In this document: positions 1 through 9,034 of the stretch, one piece after another | How positions within the stretch are numbered: the first letter of the stretch is position 1 | How the letters are laid out: each line of letters starts with the position of its first letter | Assembly: GCF_900099675.1 (NCBI RefSeq) | Contig: NZ_FNDQ01000011.1 | Coordinates: 1-64,000, forward strand | Direction of reading: 5' to 3' | DNA: 64,000 nucleotides | From: Myroides phaeus | Lineage (GTDB): Bacteria > Bacteroidota > Bacteroidia > Flavobacteriales > Flavobacteriaceae | The notes under the pieces: model-generated | The model's database searches: none | The model's input: the letters and a program-made list of their open reading frames with translations, nothing else | Told to the model about the DNA's origin: nothing | Position numbers and translations under genes: made by a program

Positions 1-22
1 TGCTCACTCCAAATTATGTGCA

Positions 23-54
23 TAAAAAAATCCAGAGAGAAAATCCCTCTGGAT
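23..54 (-). terminator. Terminator after glyA
   Basis: An 8-bp stem (ATCCAGAG pairing with CTCTGGAT) is followed, reading leftwards, by seven T. It lies about 60 nt beyond the glyA stop codon and overlaps the first bases of a 46-bp repeat. Confidence 0.8.
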
Positions 55-96
55 GTATTGTTTAAAAACTTGTCAATCTATTTTAGGACTAGTCAT
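51..96 (+). repeat. 46-bp repeat, copy 1 (possible IS end)
   Basis: This 46-bp sequence occurs again at 51230-51275 in the same orientation with a single difference (C or T at position 24 of the repeat). Both copies end 11-17 bp from the stop codon of a leftward gene. The right end, read leftwards, starts TGACTAGTCC, so it begins with TG like many insertion-sequence ends. Inference: a leftover IS terminus. No transposase is present here. Confidence 0.7.
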
Positions 97-113
97 ATAA
101 ATACTTAATTATA

Positions 114-1388
114 TTACCATACAAACATTGGACGTTCTTCCATCATTTCATTTACTTGATCAGCAATTTCTTCGATGATAGCTTCGTCAGTGTGGTTCAT
201 GATTACTTTATCGATTAAAGCAACGATAGTTTCCATATCAGCTTCAACTAAACCTCTTGTAGTAATAGCAGGAGTACCAATACGGATACCTGAAGTTACG
301 AAAGGAGATTTGTCATCAAAAGGAACCATATTCTTATTAACAGTAATTTCAGCTTTAACTAAAGCGTTTTCAGCATCTTTACCAGAAATATTCTTGTTTC
401 TAAGGTCGATTAACATCATATGGTTATCTGTACCACCAGAAATGATATCATATCCTCTTTTTACGAAAGCCTCAGCCATAGCTTTAGCATTCTTTTGTAC
501 TTGTAAAGTATAGTTAAAGAACTCGTCAGAAAGCGCCTCACCAAATGCAACCGCTTTAGCAGCGATAATGTGCATTAATGGTCCTCCTTGGTTTCCTGGG
601 AAAACAGCACTGTCTAATAAAGAAGACATCATTCTAACCTCACCTTTAGGAGTTTTGATTCCAAATGGATTAGGGAAGTCTTTCCCCATCATAATCATTC
701 CTCCACGAGGTCCTCTCAACGTTTTGTGAGTTGTAGTCGTGATGATATGACAATGAGGAACAGGGTCATTCAATAAACCTTTAGCAATAAGTCCTGCAGG
801 GTGAGAAATATCAGCCATTAAGATAGCACCAACGCTGTCAGCAATTTTTCTGAAACGTTCGAAATCCATATCTCTTGAATAAGCAGAAGCCCCAGCAATG
901 ATTAACTTAGGTTGCTCTTTAGTAGCGATTTCTTGAATTTTGTCATAGTTCAACATTCCAGTCTCTTGCTCAACACCGTAGAATACAGGGTTGTATAATT
1001 TTCCAGAGAAGTTTACAGGTGAACCGTGAGTTAAGTGTCCTCCGTGAGATAAGTCAAATCCTAAGATTTTATCACCAGGTTTAAGACACGCTGCAAATAC
1101 CTCAGTGTTTGCTTGTGAACCAGAGTGTGGTTGTACGTTTACATATTCTGCTCCAAATAAAGCTTTTGCTCTATCAATAGCAATTTGTTCAACAACGTCA
1201 ACTACTTCACATCCTCCGTAGTAGCGTTTATTAGGATATCCTTCCGCATATTTATTAGTTAAACAAGAACCAGCTGCCTCCATAGTATCTTCACTTACGA
1301 AGTTCTCTGATGCAATTAATTCAATACCATGAATTTGTCTGTCTTGCTCTTCTAAAATTAGATCAAAAATTTCTGTGTCTCTTGCCAT
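114..1388 (-). CDS. glyA: Serine hydroxymethyltransferase
   Basis: GlyA interconverts serine and glycine using tetrahydrofolate and pyridoxal phosphate, supplying one-carbon units in the cytoplasm. The 424-residue length is normal for bacterial GlyA. The PLP-binding lysine is K222 in the motif [14 protein letters not shown], and the N-terminal motif IELIASENF is intact. The ATG at 1388 fits the family start. A TAnnTTTG promoter element (TACATTTG) lies at 1418-1425 on the same strand, in the gap shared with divergent fahA. The gene is monocistronic, with its own terminator. Identification is secure. Confidence 0.97.
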   Translation of the reverse strand: MARDTEIFDLILEEQDRQIHGIELIASENFVSEDTMEAAGSCLTNKYAEGYPNKRYYGGCEVVDVVEQIAIDRAKALFGAEYVNVQPHSGSQANTEVFAACLKPGDKILGFDLSHGGHLTHGSPVNFSGKLYNPVFYGVEQETGMLNYDKIQEIATKEQPKLIIAGASAYSRDMDFERFRKIADSVGAILMADISHPAGLIAKGLLNDPVPHCHIITTTTHKTLRGPRGGMIMMGKDFPNPFGIKTPKGEVRMMSSLLDSAVFPGNQGGPLMHIIAAKAVAFGEALSDEFFNYTLQVQKNAKAMAEAFVKRGYDIISGGTDNHMMLIDLRNKNISGKDAENALVKAEITVNKNMVPFDDKSPFVTSGIRIGTPAITTRGLVEADMETIVALIDKVIMNHTDEAIIEEIADQVNEMMEERPMFVW

Positions 1389-1417
1389 TTAGTTTGTGTG
1401 TTACGTTAAATTGCTTT

Positions 1418-1425
1418 CAAATGTA
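1418..1425 (-). promoter_or_regulatory. -7 element of glyA promoter
   Basis: TACATTTG matches TAnnTTTG and lies 30 bp before the glyA start. No good TTTG is seen at -33, so the promoter is only half supported. Confidence 0.55.
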
Positions 1426-1434
1426 CAAAAATCG

Positions 1435-1465
1435 TTTGTTAATTTCAGTCTTAATTATATATTTG
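1435..1465 (+). promoter_or_regulatory. fahA promoter
   Basis: TTTG at 1435-1438, exactly 19 bp, then TATATTTG at 1458-1465: a textbook Bacteroidota promoter, 32 bp before the fahA ATG. Confidence 0.85.
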
Positions 1466-1497
1466 AATATACTATTAATACAAATTAAAAAACGATT

Positions 1498-2781
1498 ATG
1501 ATAATTAGTGCAAATGATCCTAAAAGGAAAACGTGGCTTGAGGTAAGTAATGACTCTGATTTTCCAATCCAGAATATTCCTTTTGGAGTTTTTATTACCA
1601 AAGACGACGTGATTACAATAGGTACGCGTATTGGAAATTATGCGATTGATTTGAGTGCTTTACAAATGTTGGGGTATTTTAAAGGTATTGAATTAACGGA
1701 TGACGTATTTTTACAAGATACACTGAATGACTTCATTTCTAACGGGAAAAAGACTTGGCGCGAGGTTAGAAATCGCATCGCAGATATATTTGACTACAAT
1801 AATGACACTTTAAAGAATAATGCAAAGCACAGAGAGGCAGTTATTTTTGATATGAGTGAGGTAGAAATGCAATTACCTGTTTATATTGGTGATTATACAG
1901 ATTTCTATTCAAGTAAAGAACACGCTACTAACGTTGGTATAATGTTTAGAGACCCAGAAAATGCTTTAATGCCCAATTGGTTACACATTCCTGTAGGATA
2001 TCACGGTAGAAGCTCTACAATTGTTCCGTCTGGTGTAAATGTAAAAAGACCAGTAGGCCAAACATTACCAAAAGGAGAAAAAACTCCTGTTTTCGGTCCT
2101 TCACAGCGTGTAGACTTTGAATTAGAAACTGGATTTATTACTACAGATGCTAATTTATTAGGAGAGAATATTTTGGTTGATGATGCAGAAGAACACATCT
2201 TTGGTATGGTATTGTTAAATGACTGGAGTGCACGTGACATTCAAACGTGGGAATATGTCCCGTTAGGGCCATTTTTAGCAAAGAACTTTGCAACTTCAAT
2301 ATCTCCTTGGATTATTTCAATTGATGCCTTAGAACCGTTCAGAGTAGCTAGTCCTGAACAAAACCCGCTACCTCTTCCCTATTTACAACAAAAAGGAAAT
2401 AAAACATTTGACATCAACCTTGAGGTTTACTTAAAACCTGAGAACAGTACAGAGAAGCTTATTTGTACTTCAAACTTCAAATATCTTTATTGGACAATGA
2501 GTCAGCAATTGGCTCACCATACTATCAACGGATGTAAAATTAACTCTGGTGATTTAATGGGGTCTGGTACTATTTCAGGAAAAGATCCATCAAGCTTTGG
2601 TTCGATGTTGGAATTGGCTTGGGCTGGTTCTAAACCAATTGAAATGCCTGATGGTAGTACGCGTTCTTTCATTCACGACTACGATACTGTAACAATGAAG
2701 GGATATTGTCAAAATGACGAAGTAAGAATTGGCTTTGGTGAAGTTAGCAGTATGTTATTACCTGCTTCAGTTAAAATCTAA
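1498..2781 (+). CDS. fahA: Fumarylacetoacetase
   Basis: FahA splits fumarylacetoacetate into fumarate and acetoacetate, the last step of tyrosine breakdown through homogentisate. The protein has 427 residues, the usual size. The motif DFYSSKEHATNVG starts at residue 135; D135 and H142 correspond to the calcium ligand and catalytic histidine known from the mammalian enzyme. The ATG at 1498 follows a perfect promoter with a 32-nt leader. No other homogentisate-pathway gene is adjacent, so it is a single-gene unit here. It ends at a strong bidirectional terminator shared with the next gene. Confidence 0.96.
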   Translation: MIISANDPKRKTWLEVSNDSDFPIQNIPFGVFITKDDVITIGTRIGNYAIDLSALQMLGYFKGIELTDDVFLQDTLNDFISNGKKTWREVRNRIADIFDYNNDTLKNNAKHREAVIFDMSEVEMQLPVYIGDYTDFYSSKEHATNVGIMFRDPENALMPNWLHIPVGYHGRSSTIVPSGVNVKRPVGQTLPKGEKTPVFGPSQRVDFELETGFITTDANLLGENILVDDAEEHIFGMVLLNDWSARDIQTWEYVPLGPFLAKNFATSISPWIISIDALEPFRVASPEQNPLPLPYLQQKGNKTFDINLEVYLKPENSTEKLICTSNFKYLYWTMSQQLAHHTINGCKINSGDLMGSGTISGKDPSSFGSMLELAWAGSKPIEMPDGSTRSFIHDYDTVTMKGYCQNDEVRIGFGEVSSMLLPASVKI

Positions 2782-2797
2782 TTAACTATAAAAAGAA

Positions 2798-2831
2798 AAA
2801 CTCCTTATAAATTTACTTATAAGGAGTTTTT
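2798..2831. terminator. Bidirectional terminator between fahA and lipoprotein gene
   Basis: A 13-bp perfect stem (2798-2810 with 2817-2829) and 6-nt loop, with A run on the left and T run on the right. It serves both converging genes. Confidence 0.88.
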
Positions 2832-2837
2832 TTATGT

Positions 2838-3767
2838 TTAACAACCAACAGTTTCGTGTGCTGCTACTGGTTTTAATGTTACTTGATTTTGGTTTTGTTT
2901 AGACAAATATAAGGTTGGTCTTGATACGTTGTAATGCGTTGCTGTATCTAAGATTAAGTCAACTACATTATCATTGTTTATATCTCCTCCGAACATTATC
3001 TTAGGTACTACCCCTTCTTCAAAAAACTTTTGTGATAACAAGACAATCTCATTCTTCATTTCTGTATCTTTTACCTCTAAACGAAGTGTATAGTCTTTCA
3101 CATAAAACTTAGGCATCTCAAATCCGTTTACAATAGACTCTTGAATATCTTGTTCTGAAATACCACTTGACTTACGTGTTCCTGTTGCAAAAAGTGTGTA
3201 TTCTTTCCCTTTATAAGTGAATTGTACTTTTTCTCCTGGGTAGATATAACTCGGTAAAGTAGTCGTTTCAATAGCTGAAGTAGTTAAGTCTATATTGCTT
3301 TCTACAAAGGCTAAGAAAGGTTTTTCTTCACTTTGAGCCACCTCTACTCCTGTCATCTCTCCATCCTCATCTAAAACAGGGTCAAATACTTGGCTTACTT
3401 CAGGTTTTGCCTCTGTAATCTTATACGCTTGATCCGTATCTTTATATAATCCGTACCATTTGATATCGTTTACCTCTGTCGGAACTTCATCGCTGTGAAA
3501 GGTACCTGGAGTAATCATTTTTGTTTTGAAATCATAATGTTTAGGGTATTCCTTCATATTTTCAAAACCACTCAAAATACTATAGTGTTCAAAGCCATCT
3601 TCATCTTCACCTAAATTATTAAAAGTAATCTCTTCATTTGTATCAATAACTTCTTCCGTTGTTTGAGAATCTATAGTAATAGGCTGATCTTCTTGCTTGT
3701 TTTTACAACCATAAAAAGACAGTAATCCTGCCATTGTGATAGTTGAGTAAAGTAATCTTCTTTTCAT
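2838..3767 (-). CDS. Lipoprotein of unknown function
   Basis: A 309-residue protein with a lipoprotein signal: charged MKRR, a short hydrophobic stretch and the lipobox LSFYGC with the modified cysteine at residue 21. An acidic linker follows (QEDQ to about residue 55). The rest is a soluble periplasmic or outer-membrane-anchored domain. Near residue 262 the sequence GGDINNDNVVDLILD has the spacing of a calcium-binding FG-GAP/EF-hand-like loop, but only one is present. It ends HETVGC with a terminal cysteine, which is unusual. I do not recognise a family. It stands alone between two terminated neighbours. Confidence 0.8.
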   Translation of the reverse strand: MKRRLLYSTITMAGLLSFYGCKNKQEDQPITIDSQTTEEVIDTNEEITFNNLGEDEDGFEHYSILSGFENMKEYPKHYDFKTKMITPGTFHSDEVPTEVNDIKWYGLYKDTDQAYKITEAKPEVSQVFDPVLDEDGEMTGVEVAQSEEKPFLAFVESNIDLTTSAIETTTLPSYIYPGEKVQFTYKGKEYTLFATGTRKSSGISEQDIQESIVNGFEMPKFYVKDYTLRLEVKDTEMKNEIVLLSQKFFEEGVVPKIMFGGDINNDNVVDLILDTATHYNVSRPTLYLSKQNQNQVTLKPVAAHETVGC

Positions 3768-3876
3768 GTAATTTTATTATGTTATAAAAGTGGCGTCAAA
3801 AGTAATTAAACAAAAGACATCTTATATTTTTTAACACAAAAAAGTTTTAACAAACAACTACTACTAAATCAGTTAG

Positions 3877-4062
3877 TTATATCTTGCAAGAGTCGTTTTT
3901 ACATCCGAAGTTAAAGAAAGCCTGTAATAATAAGTACACAGCAGGAATTGCAAGCACCCAAAGCTGTGCGTCAATTGCTTGAAAAATTAGCAAAACAGCA
4001 AGACCTAATCTCACCCATCTCATTGGAGTCCACTTTTTAAAATAACCTATTATCTTATTCAT
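3877..4062 (-). CDS. Small membrane protein, DUF2892-like
   Basis: A 61-residue protein with two closely spaced hydrophobic segments (about residues 15-34 and 35-52) and a C-terminal tail containing two cysteines (GCKNDSCKI). Layout and size recall DUF2892 small inner-membrane proteins often found beside rhodanese and sulfur-transfer genes; this is tentative. It diverges from a DsrE-like gene, and both promoters carry the same palindrome at the same distance, so they are probably co-regulated. The DsrE partner supports a sulfur or redox role. A TATGTTTG promoter element is at 4086-4093. Confidence 0.7.
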   Translation of the reverse strand: MNKIIGYFKKWTPMRWVRLGLAVLLIFQAIDAQLWVLAIPAVYLLLQAFFNFGCKNDSCKI

Positions 4063-4085
4063 CTTCTATCATTTTAATAATGATA

Positions 4086-4093
4086 CAAACATA
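4086..4093 (-). promoter_or_regulatory. -7 element for small membrane protein gene
   Basis: TATGTTTG matches TAnnTTTG. No -33 TTTG is present; instead a GTAAC-N4-GTTAC palindrome is centred 36.5 bp from the last G, as expected for an activator-dependent promoter. Confidence 0.65.
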
Positions 4094-4115
4094 CATTTCT
4101 ATTCTTTTAGTTAAA

Positions 4116-4129
4116 GTAACAATAGTTAC
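4116..4129. promoter_or_regulatory. Crp/Fnr-like operator 1
   Basis: GTAAC-N4-GTTAC palindrome centred at 4122.5, about -41.5 from the likely start of the leftward transcript. Half-site spacing is that of Crp/Fnr family sites. An identical-pattern site lies at 4174-4187. Confidence 0.65.
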
Positions 4130-4173
4130 ACTATCTTTTTTATAAGAGATAAAAAACCAAATAACCCCTTTGT

Positions 4174-4187
4174 GTAACAATTGTTAC
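4174..4187. promoter_or_regulatory. Crp/Fnr-like operator 2
   Basis: GTAACAATTGTTAC, a perfect 14-bp palindrome centred at 4180.5. It lies 36.5 bp before the last base of the -7-like TATTTTCG at 4210-4217, exactly mirroring operator 1 and its promoter. Confidence 0.7.
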
Positions 4188-4252
4188 TGCCAAGACATAA
4201 ATACTACTCTATTTTCGCTTCAGATTTAATAACAAAAAATAATTTATTAAGT

Positions 4253-4690
4253 ATGAAAAAAATAGTTTTAGCCTTCGCTTTAGTTTTATCAGCAAATGCA
4301 GTAACGTATGCAGCACCAATGACAACTAACAATTCAGAGAGTGTTTTGTTTCAAGAAACAAAAGGGGAAAAGTTTGCTATTCTTGTTCAGTCAATAAAAA
4401 ACTTACGTGCTTCTATCATGACTGCGTCAGAAATGAAACAAGCCAATCCAAAAGTTGACTTTGAAATTGTAATTATGGGGCAAATGGTACAAGAACTTCA
4501 CAATAAAGAATTCCGCGCAGAATTTGATGCTGCTAATAAAGCAGGAATCAAATTAGTAGTGTGTGAATTTGCTTTAAAGGTTTACGGTGTAGACATGAAA
4601 GACTTGCCTTCGTACTTTATAGGTACACCTAATGCACATAAATACATGTTCCAATTAAACGAGAAAAATTACAATACATTGTCAATTTAA
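4253..4690 (+). CDS. DsrE/DsrF-like secreted protein
   Basis: A 145-residue protein starting at the ATG at 4253 (MKKIVLAFALVL), which gives a clean signal peptide ending about residue 20 (VTYAAP); an upstream in-frame start would sit inside the operator. The mature part has the alternating pattern of the DsrE/DsrF-like fold (intracellular-sulfur-oxidation family): FAILVQSIKNL, then VDFEIVIMGQMVQEL, then KLVVCEFALKVYGV with a cysteine at the position often used for sulfur relay. Export to the periplasm fits a group of secreted DsrE-like proteins of unknown substrate. It likely belongs to a Crp/Fnr-type regulon together with the divergent gene. Confidence 0.75.
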   Translation: MKKIVLAFALVLSANAVTYAAPMTTNNSESVLFQETKGEKFAILVQSIKNLRASIMTASEMKQANPKVDFEIVIMGQMVQELHNKEFRAEFDAANKAGIKLVVCEFALKVYGVDMKDLPSYFIGTPNAHKYMFQLNEKNYNTLSI

Positions 4691-4746
4691 TTTTGATTTA
4701 ATAGCAGTACTTTCCATAACTGTGAACACATAAATTATGTAGTATA

Positions 4747-4780
4747 AAAGAGGTTTCTAAGTTAGAAACCTCTTTTTTTT
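4747..4780 (+). terminator. Terminator after DsrE-like gene
   Basis: Stem AAAGAGGTTTC with GAAACCTCTTT and a run of eight or more T. Confidence 0.85.
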
Positions 4781-4848
4781 ATTTTTCAATGTCTAATTTG
4801 TTTGAATTTCGTAAATTGTAGATATAAAAAACCTAAAATCAGCTATTT

Positions 4849-5391
4849 ATGAAAAGAATAATCATCACAGCAATGTGTATATGCTCTACCTTAGGTATGG
4901 TGTATGCAAATAAGTCAAGTTTTTTCACAAGCTTTGAGTCTGTTAAGCCAATTAAAACAAAACAGTTTAAAATAACATATACGGGTAATGATTTAAGCAG
5001 TGAAGCTAATTTTCAAAAATTTGAGGAAGTCTATAAACAACTTATCAAGTTCGTTGAGCTTGAAAGAGAAACTAAAAGTTTCAAAAGCGTAACTTTTACT
5101 ACACAGATTGATAGCAAAAATAAAGAAATACTTGTTTCTGATATAAAGTTTCACGACGAAAACTCTTTTGCCGTTGGTTTACTTAGAATATTTGAAGTAA
5201 ACAATACTGGAATTAAAGAAATAGATATTGATGGTATTGCTATTGAAGGAACAGTAGCTAAAGAAGCTGAAGATATAAAACAAGCAGAAGTATTAGCAAC
5301 TGCTGTTGTAGAAACTATCCAATCAAGTGAATATAGTCCTAATGCAAAGATTGTATCGTCTATAGACTTAAATTATCAAAAAATAGAATAA
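4849..5391 (+). CDS. Secreted protein of unknown function
   Basis: A 180-residue protein with an N-terminal signal peptide (about residues 1-20, ending VYANKS). The remainder is lysine- and glutamate-rich and predicted alternating strand and helix, with no cysteines after the signal and no catalytic motif I can name. It is a single gene with a terminator directly behind it. Codon use matches neighbours, so it is probably a genuine, lineage-restricted periplasmic protein. I do not recognise the family. Confidence 0.7.
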   Translation: MKRIIITAMCICSTLGMVYANKSSFFTSFESVKPIKTKQFKITYTGNDLSSEANFQKFEEVYKQLIKFVELERETKSFKSVTFTTQIDSKNKEILVSDIKFHDENSFAVGLLRIFEVNNTGIKEIDIDGIAIEGTVAKEAEDIKQAEVLATAVVETIQSSEYSPNAKIVSSIDLNYQKIE

Positions 5392-5403
5392 CAGTCATTA
5401 ACT

Positions 5404-5438
5404 AAAAGAGGCCAGATTAATATCTGGCCTCTTTTACT
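5404..5438. terminator. Bidirectional terminator
   Basis: A 14-bp perfect stem (5404-5417 with 5422-5435) with A-rich left and T-rich right flanks between converging genes. Confidence 0.85.
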
Positions 5439-5452
5439 ATTGTAATAGCGGA

Positions 5453-5791
5453 TTATAAACGCAACAATAATTTTTCTGTATCCTTTCCGTCTATACTCTC
5501 ATGAGAAGTGTGGAATACAGCTTTTCCTTTAGAAATAATCAAAAGCTGTGGTGATTCGTGGTGAATCTGAAACTTATCAGCAATCTCCATTGACACCAAT
5601 CGATTAGCTACTACATCTACCATATAGCAAGGTGCGTCTGTTGGATTAGTAAAACTACTTTCAAAGTTTTTCAAAGCAAATTTACTAATATAGCATCTGT
5701 TACTACTTTTAAAAATAACCACAGCCTTCTCTTCAGACTGTTTAATTAGGTCCTCTATTTGTGTACTTTCTGTAAGTTGAATCCAGTTCAT
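5453..5791 (-). CDS. ytxJ: Bacillithiol-system protein YtxJ
   Basis: YtxJ (DUF2847) is a thioredoxin-fold protein thought to act as a monothiol bacilliredoxin in bacteria that make bacillithiol. The 112-residue protein starts MNWIQLTES at the ATG at 5791; longer readings use a TTG in the intergenic region. The expected core is present: VVIFKSSNRCYISKFALKNFE with the single active cysteine (C32) in the thioredoxin-like position, then a C-terminal LLIISKGKAVFHTSHESID. It agrees with the presence of bshB1 at 43.8 kb. It is divergent from clpB. Confidence 0.88.
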   Translation of the reverse strand: MNWIQLTESTQIEDLIKQSEEKAVVIFKSSNRCYISKFALKNFESSFTNPTDAPCYMVDVVANRLVSMEIADKFQIHHESPQLLIISKGKAVFHTSHESIDGKDTEKLLLRL

Positions 5792-5875
5792 AAGACAAAA
5801 TGTTATCTGTTTTATTATAATTAAGGCTAAATTATGACTTTTTGACATCAATAGCCACACTAAGCAAGAAAAATA

Positions 5876-5904
5876 TTGACAAAAAGTCGCAACAACTACT
5901 TTGG
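5876..5904 (+). promoter_or_regulatory. clpB promoter
   Basis: TTG (in TTGAC) at 5876-5878, 18 bp, then TACTTTGG at 5897-5904, one base off TAnnTTTG. It is 43 bp before the clpB ATG. I see no CIRCE-type inverted repeat. Confidence 0.55.
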
Positions 5905-5947
5905 AACATAAATTGACTATTACTAAGCAACCAAAAATATTACACAA

Positions 5948-8539
5948 ATGAACTTAAATAATTTTACAATAAAATCACAAGAAGCTCTACAGCGTGCGCA
6001 AGTTATCGTACAAGGTTTAGGGCAACAGCAAATTGAGAATGAACACATTTTCAAAGCTATTATGGAAGTAGATGAAAACGTAACACCTTTCATCTTAAAA
6101 AAATTAAACATAAACGTTGATACTTTTAAATCTGTTTTAGATGCTACTATCCAAAACTTTCCTAAAGTATCAGGTGCAGATATAGGTTTGTCTCGTGAAG
6201 CAGGTACTGCTCTTACAGAAGCACAAGCTATTGCTACAAAGATGAAAGATGAGTTTGTTTCAATTGAACACTTAATCTTAGCCATCTTTAAATCAAGAAG
6301 TCGCGTTGCTCAAATCTTAAAAGATCAAGGAGTAACAGAAAAACAATTAGAAGCGGCAATTAACGAAATTAGAAATGGAGCAAGAGTTACTTCTGCGTCT
6401 GCTGAAGAGACTTACAACTCTTTAAATAAATATGCGAATAACTTAACACAGTTGGCTAACGAAGGGAAATTAGACCCTGTAATTGGTCGTGATGAAGAGA
6501 TTAGACGTGTATTGCAAATCTTGAGTCGCCGTACTAAAAATAACCCAATGTTAATTGGTGAGCCAGGTGTTGGTAAAACTGCTATTGCAGAAGGATTAGC
6601 ACACCGTATTGTACAACAAGACGTGCCAGACAACTTAAAAGATAAACAAATCTTCTCATTAGATATGGGAGCTTTGATTGCTGGTGCGAAGTATAAAGGT
6701 GAATTTGAAGAACGTTTAAAAGCGGTAGTTAAAGAAGTTACTTCAGCAGAAGGTAACATAATCTTGTTTATTGATGAGATTCATACCCTTGTAGGTGCTG
6801 GTGGTGGTGACGGAGCTATGGATGCTGCAAACATTTTAAAACCTGCTTTAGCAAGAGGAGAACTTCGTTCTATTGGAGCAACAACTTTAGATGAGTATCA
6901 AAAGTACTTTGAAAAAGACAAAGCATTAGAACGTCGTTTCCAAAAAGTAATTGTAGATGAACCAGATACAGAGAGCGCTATCTCTATCTTACGTGGTATT
7001 AAAGAGAAATATGAAGCTCACCACAAAGTGCGTATCAAAGACGAAGCGATTATTGCAGCAGTAAACTTGTCTGAGCGTTATATTACTAACCGTTTCTTAC
7101 CAGACAAAGCTATTGATTTAATGGATGAGGCAGCAGCTAAGTTGAGAATGGAGATTAACTCTAAACCAGAGGAATTAGATGCTCTTGATCGTAAGATTAT
7201 GCAGTTGGAAATTGAGATTGAGGCAATTAAAAGAGAAAATGATGAAGAGAAATTAAAATCATTAGGACTTGAAGTTGCCAACTTAAAAGAAGAAAGAAAT
7301 GATATTTTCACTAAATGGCAATCTGAAAAAGAGGTTGTTGATCAAGTGCAAACTATCAAACAAGAAATAGAGACTTACAAGTTAGAAGCTGAAAAAGCAG
7401 AACGTGAAGGTGATTACGGAAAAGTTGCTGAGTTGCGCTATGGTAAAATTAAAGACGCACAAGAGAAACTTGACGTTGCACAAAAACAAGTAGAAGCTAA
7501 TCAAAGTGGACACTCGCTTATTAAAGAAGAAGTTACAAGTGATGATATTGCAGAAGTTGTTGCTAAATGGACTGGTGTTCCTGTAACAAAAATGTTGCAA
7601 AGTGAAAGAGAGAAATTACTTCACTTAGAAACTGAGTTACACAAACGCGTTGTAGGACAAGAAGAAGCAATAGAAGCAATTAGTGACGCTGTACGTAGAA
7701 GTCGCGCCGGCCTACAAGACCCTAAAAAACCAATTGGTTCGTTCCTATTCTTAGGTACAACAGGGGTTGGTAAAACGGAGTTGGCAAAAGCTTTAGCAAT
7801 GTACTTATTTGACGATGAAAATGCAATGACTCGTATAGATATGAGTGAGTATGGAGAGCGTCATAGCGTAAGTAGATTAGTTGGAGCGCCTCCAGGATAC
7901 GTAGGATATGATGAAGGAGGACAATTAACAGAGGCTGTTCGTAGAAAACCATATTCTGTTGTTTTATTAGATGAGATTGAAAAAGCACACCCAGATACGT
8001 TTAATATCTTATTACAAGTATTGGATGAAGGACGTTTAACAGATAACAAAGGACGTTTAGCTGATTTTAAAAACACAATTATCATTATGACTTCTAATAT
8101 GGGTAGTCATATTATTCAAGAGAAATTTGAGAATATCTCTTCTATAGAGCAAGCTTCAGAAGAAGCTAAAGAAGGTGTTTTAAACGAGTTGAAACAAACT
8201 GTACGCCCAGAGTTTTTAAACCGTATTGATGAGGTAGTAATGTTTACTCCATTAAGTAAAGACAATATCTTATCTATTGTGGATATACAACTGCAAGGTG
8301 TGTTTAGAATGTTACAACAACAAAACATTCATATGGAAGCTACAGCTGAAGCTAAAGAGTTCTTAGCAAGTAAAGGTTTTGAACCAGAGTTTGGAGCTCG
8401 TCCAGTAAAACGTGTTGTACAACGCGAAGTATTAAACCGCTTGTCTAAAGAGATATTGGCTGGTAAAGTAAAAGCAGACAGTATGATTTTATTAGATGCT
8501 TTCAACAATGAGTTAGTATTCAGAAACCAAGAGGTTTAA
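5948..8539 (+). CDS. clpB: ATP-dependent disaggregase ClpB
   Basis: ClpB is the Hsp100 ring chaperone that pulls proteins out of aggregates together with DnaK. The 863-residue length is standard. Domains in order: N-terminal Clp_N repeats (1-145); AAA+ module 1 with Walker A GEPGVGKT at about 204-211 and Walker [10 protein letters not shown]; the coiled-coil middle domain that marks ClpB rather than ClpA/C (about 400-520, [12 protein letters not shown] and following heptads); AAA+ module 2 with Walker A GTTGVGKT near 604 and Walker B VVLLDEIE; and a ClpB C-terminal small domain. No IGF/IGL loop for ClpP binding is apparent. Single gene with a strong terminator. Confidence 0.97.
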   Translation: MNLNNFTIKSQEALQRAQVIVQGLGQQQIENEHIFKAIMEVDENVTPFILKKLNINVDTFKSVLDATIQNFPKVSGADIGLSREAGTALTEAQAIATKMKDEFVSIEHLILAIFKSRSRVAQILKDQGVTEKQLEAAINEIRNGARVTSASAEETYNSLNKYANNLTQLANEGKLDPVIGRDEEIRRVLQILSRRTKNNPMLIGEPGVGKTAIAEGLAHRIVQQDVPDNLKDKQIFSLDMGALIAGAKYKGEFEERLKAVVKEVTSAEGNIILFIDEIHTLVGAGGGDGAMDAANILKPALARGELRSIGATTLDEYQKYFEKDKALERRFQKVIVDEPDTESAISILRGIKEKYEAHHKVRIKDEAIIAAVNLSERYITNRFLPDKAIDLMDEAAAKLRMEINSKPEELDALDRKIMQLEIEIEAIKRENDEEKLKSLGLEVANLKEERNDIFTKWQSEKEVVDQVQTIKQEIETYKLEAEKAEREGDYGKVAELRYGKIKDAQEKLDVAQKQVEANQSGHSLIKEEVTSDDIAEVVAKWTGVPVTKMLQSEREKLLHLETELHKRVVGQEEAIEAISDAVRRSRAGLQDPKKPIGSFLFLGTTGVGKTELAKALAMYLFDDENAMTRIDMSEYGERHSVSRLVGAPPGYVGYDEGGQLTEAVRRKPYSVVLLDEIEKAHPDTFNILLQVLDEGRLTDNKGRLADFKNTIIIMTSNMGSHIIQEKFENISSIEQASEEAKEGVLNELKQTVRPEFLNRIDEVVMFTPLSKDNILSIVDIQLQGVFRMLQQQNIHMEATAEAKEFLASKGFEPEFGARPVKRVVQREVLNRLSKEILAGKVKADSMILLDAFNNELVFRNQEV

Positions 8540-8574
8540 AATATAAAAGAATAGTTAGTTATAATTTGATTTGT

Positions 8575-8607
8575 CGGAGTCGCCTTTGGGTGGCTCCGAT
8601 TTTTTTA
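8575..8607 (+). terminator. clpB terminator
   Basis: Stem CGGAGTCGCC with GGTGGCTCCG (two wobble pairs) and eight T. Confidence 0.85.
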
Positions 8608-8609
8608 TA

Positions 8610-8659
8610 AATATTGTAAAAGAGCTTGCTGTTTATACAGCAAGCTCTTTTACAATATT
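8610..8659. terminator. 22-bp perfect hairpin
   Basis: Arms 8610-8631 and 8638-8659 pair perfectly over 22 bp with a 6-nt loop. It overlaps the last codons of the small leftward gene. There is no clear T run on either side, so termination is plausible but another role is possible. Confidence 0.6.
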
Positions 8660-8824
8660 ATGCCACAAGATGGGCAGATTAGTTATTCGTTCCCATTTTT
8701 CTACTCCTATAGTTCTGACCATAGTTACTGCTTCTTGTATTCTCTTTTTAGAAGCACTCTTACTCACAATTAATTGAGATACTTCTCCCAATTGACGATA
8801 CGCCTTAGTCTCTTCTATCTTCAT
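8633..8824 (-). CDS. Small protein of unknown function
   Basis: A 63-residue protein starting MKIEETKAYRQLGEVSQ and predicted almost entirely helical (alternating charged and hydrophobic residues), without signal peptide, cysteine or membrane segment. The amino-acid make-up looks like a real soluble protein rather than a chance ORF. Its final residues (VKELAV) are encoded by one arm of a 22-bp perfect hairpin, and the stop codon lies in the loop. It converges on clpB. No family recognised. Confidence 0.5.
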   Translation of the reverse strand: MKIEETKAYRQLGEVSQLIVSKSASKKRIQEAVTMVRTIGVEKWERITNLPILWHNIVKELAV

Positions 8825-9034
8825 AACACATTGAATTTATTCAAAATCTTCCTTAAGATACTAAATTTTTACCAGATTATAAAAGATTACTATACAGCCC
8901 ACTTCTTTATTTTGTATTTCAGAGCTATGCGATTAGACTTTACGCTTACTAAAATCAAACAAATTATTTTATATTGAATTTAATTTCGTTATAAAATCAA
9001 ATAGTTTTAATTTAGAGGTATAAATAAGTATGTT

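Noticed and set aside
114..1388. Glycine riboswitch before glyA
   Set aside because: The gap to the ATG is only about 110 bp, shared with a divergent promoter, and shows no glycine-aptamer-like structure.
5923..6285. 120-residue frame opposite clpB
   Set aside because: Shadow of clpB on the other strand; composition rich in Ser, Cys and Phe, typical of antisense frames here.
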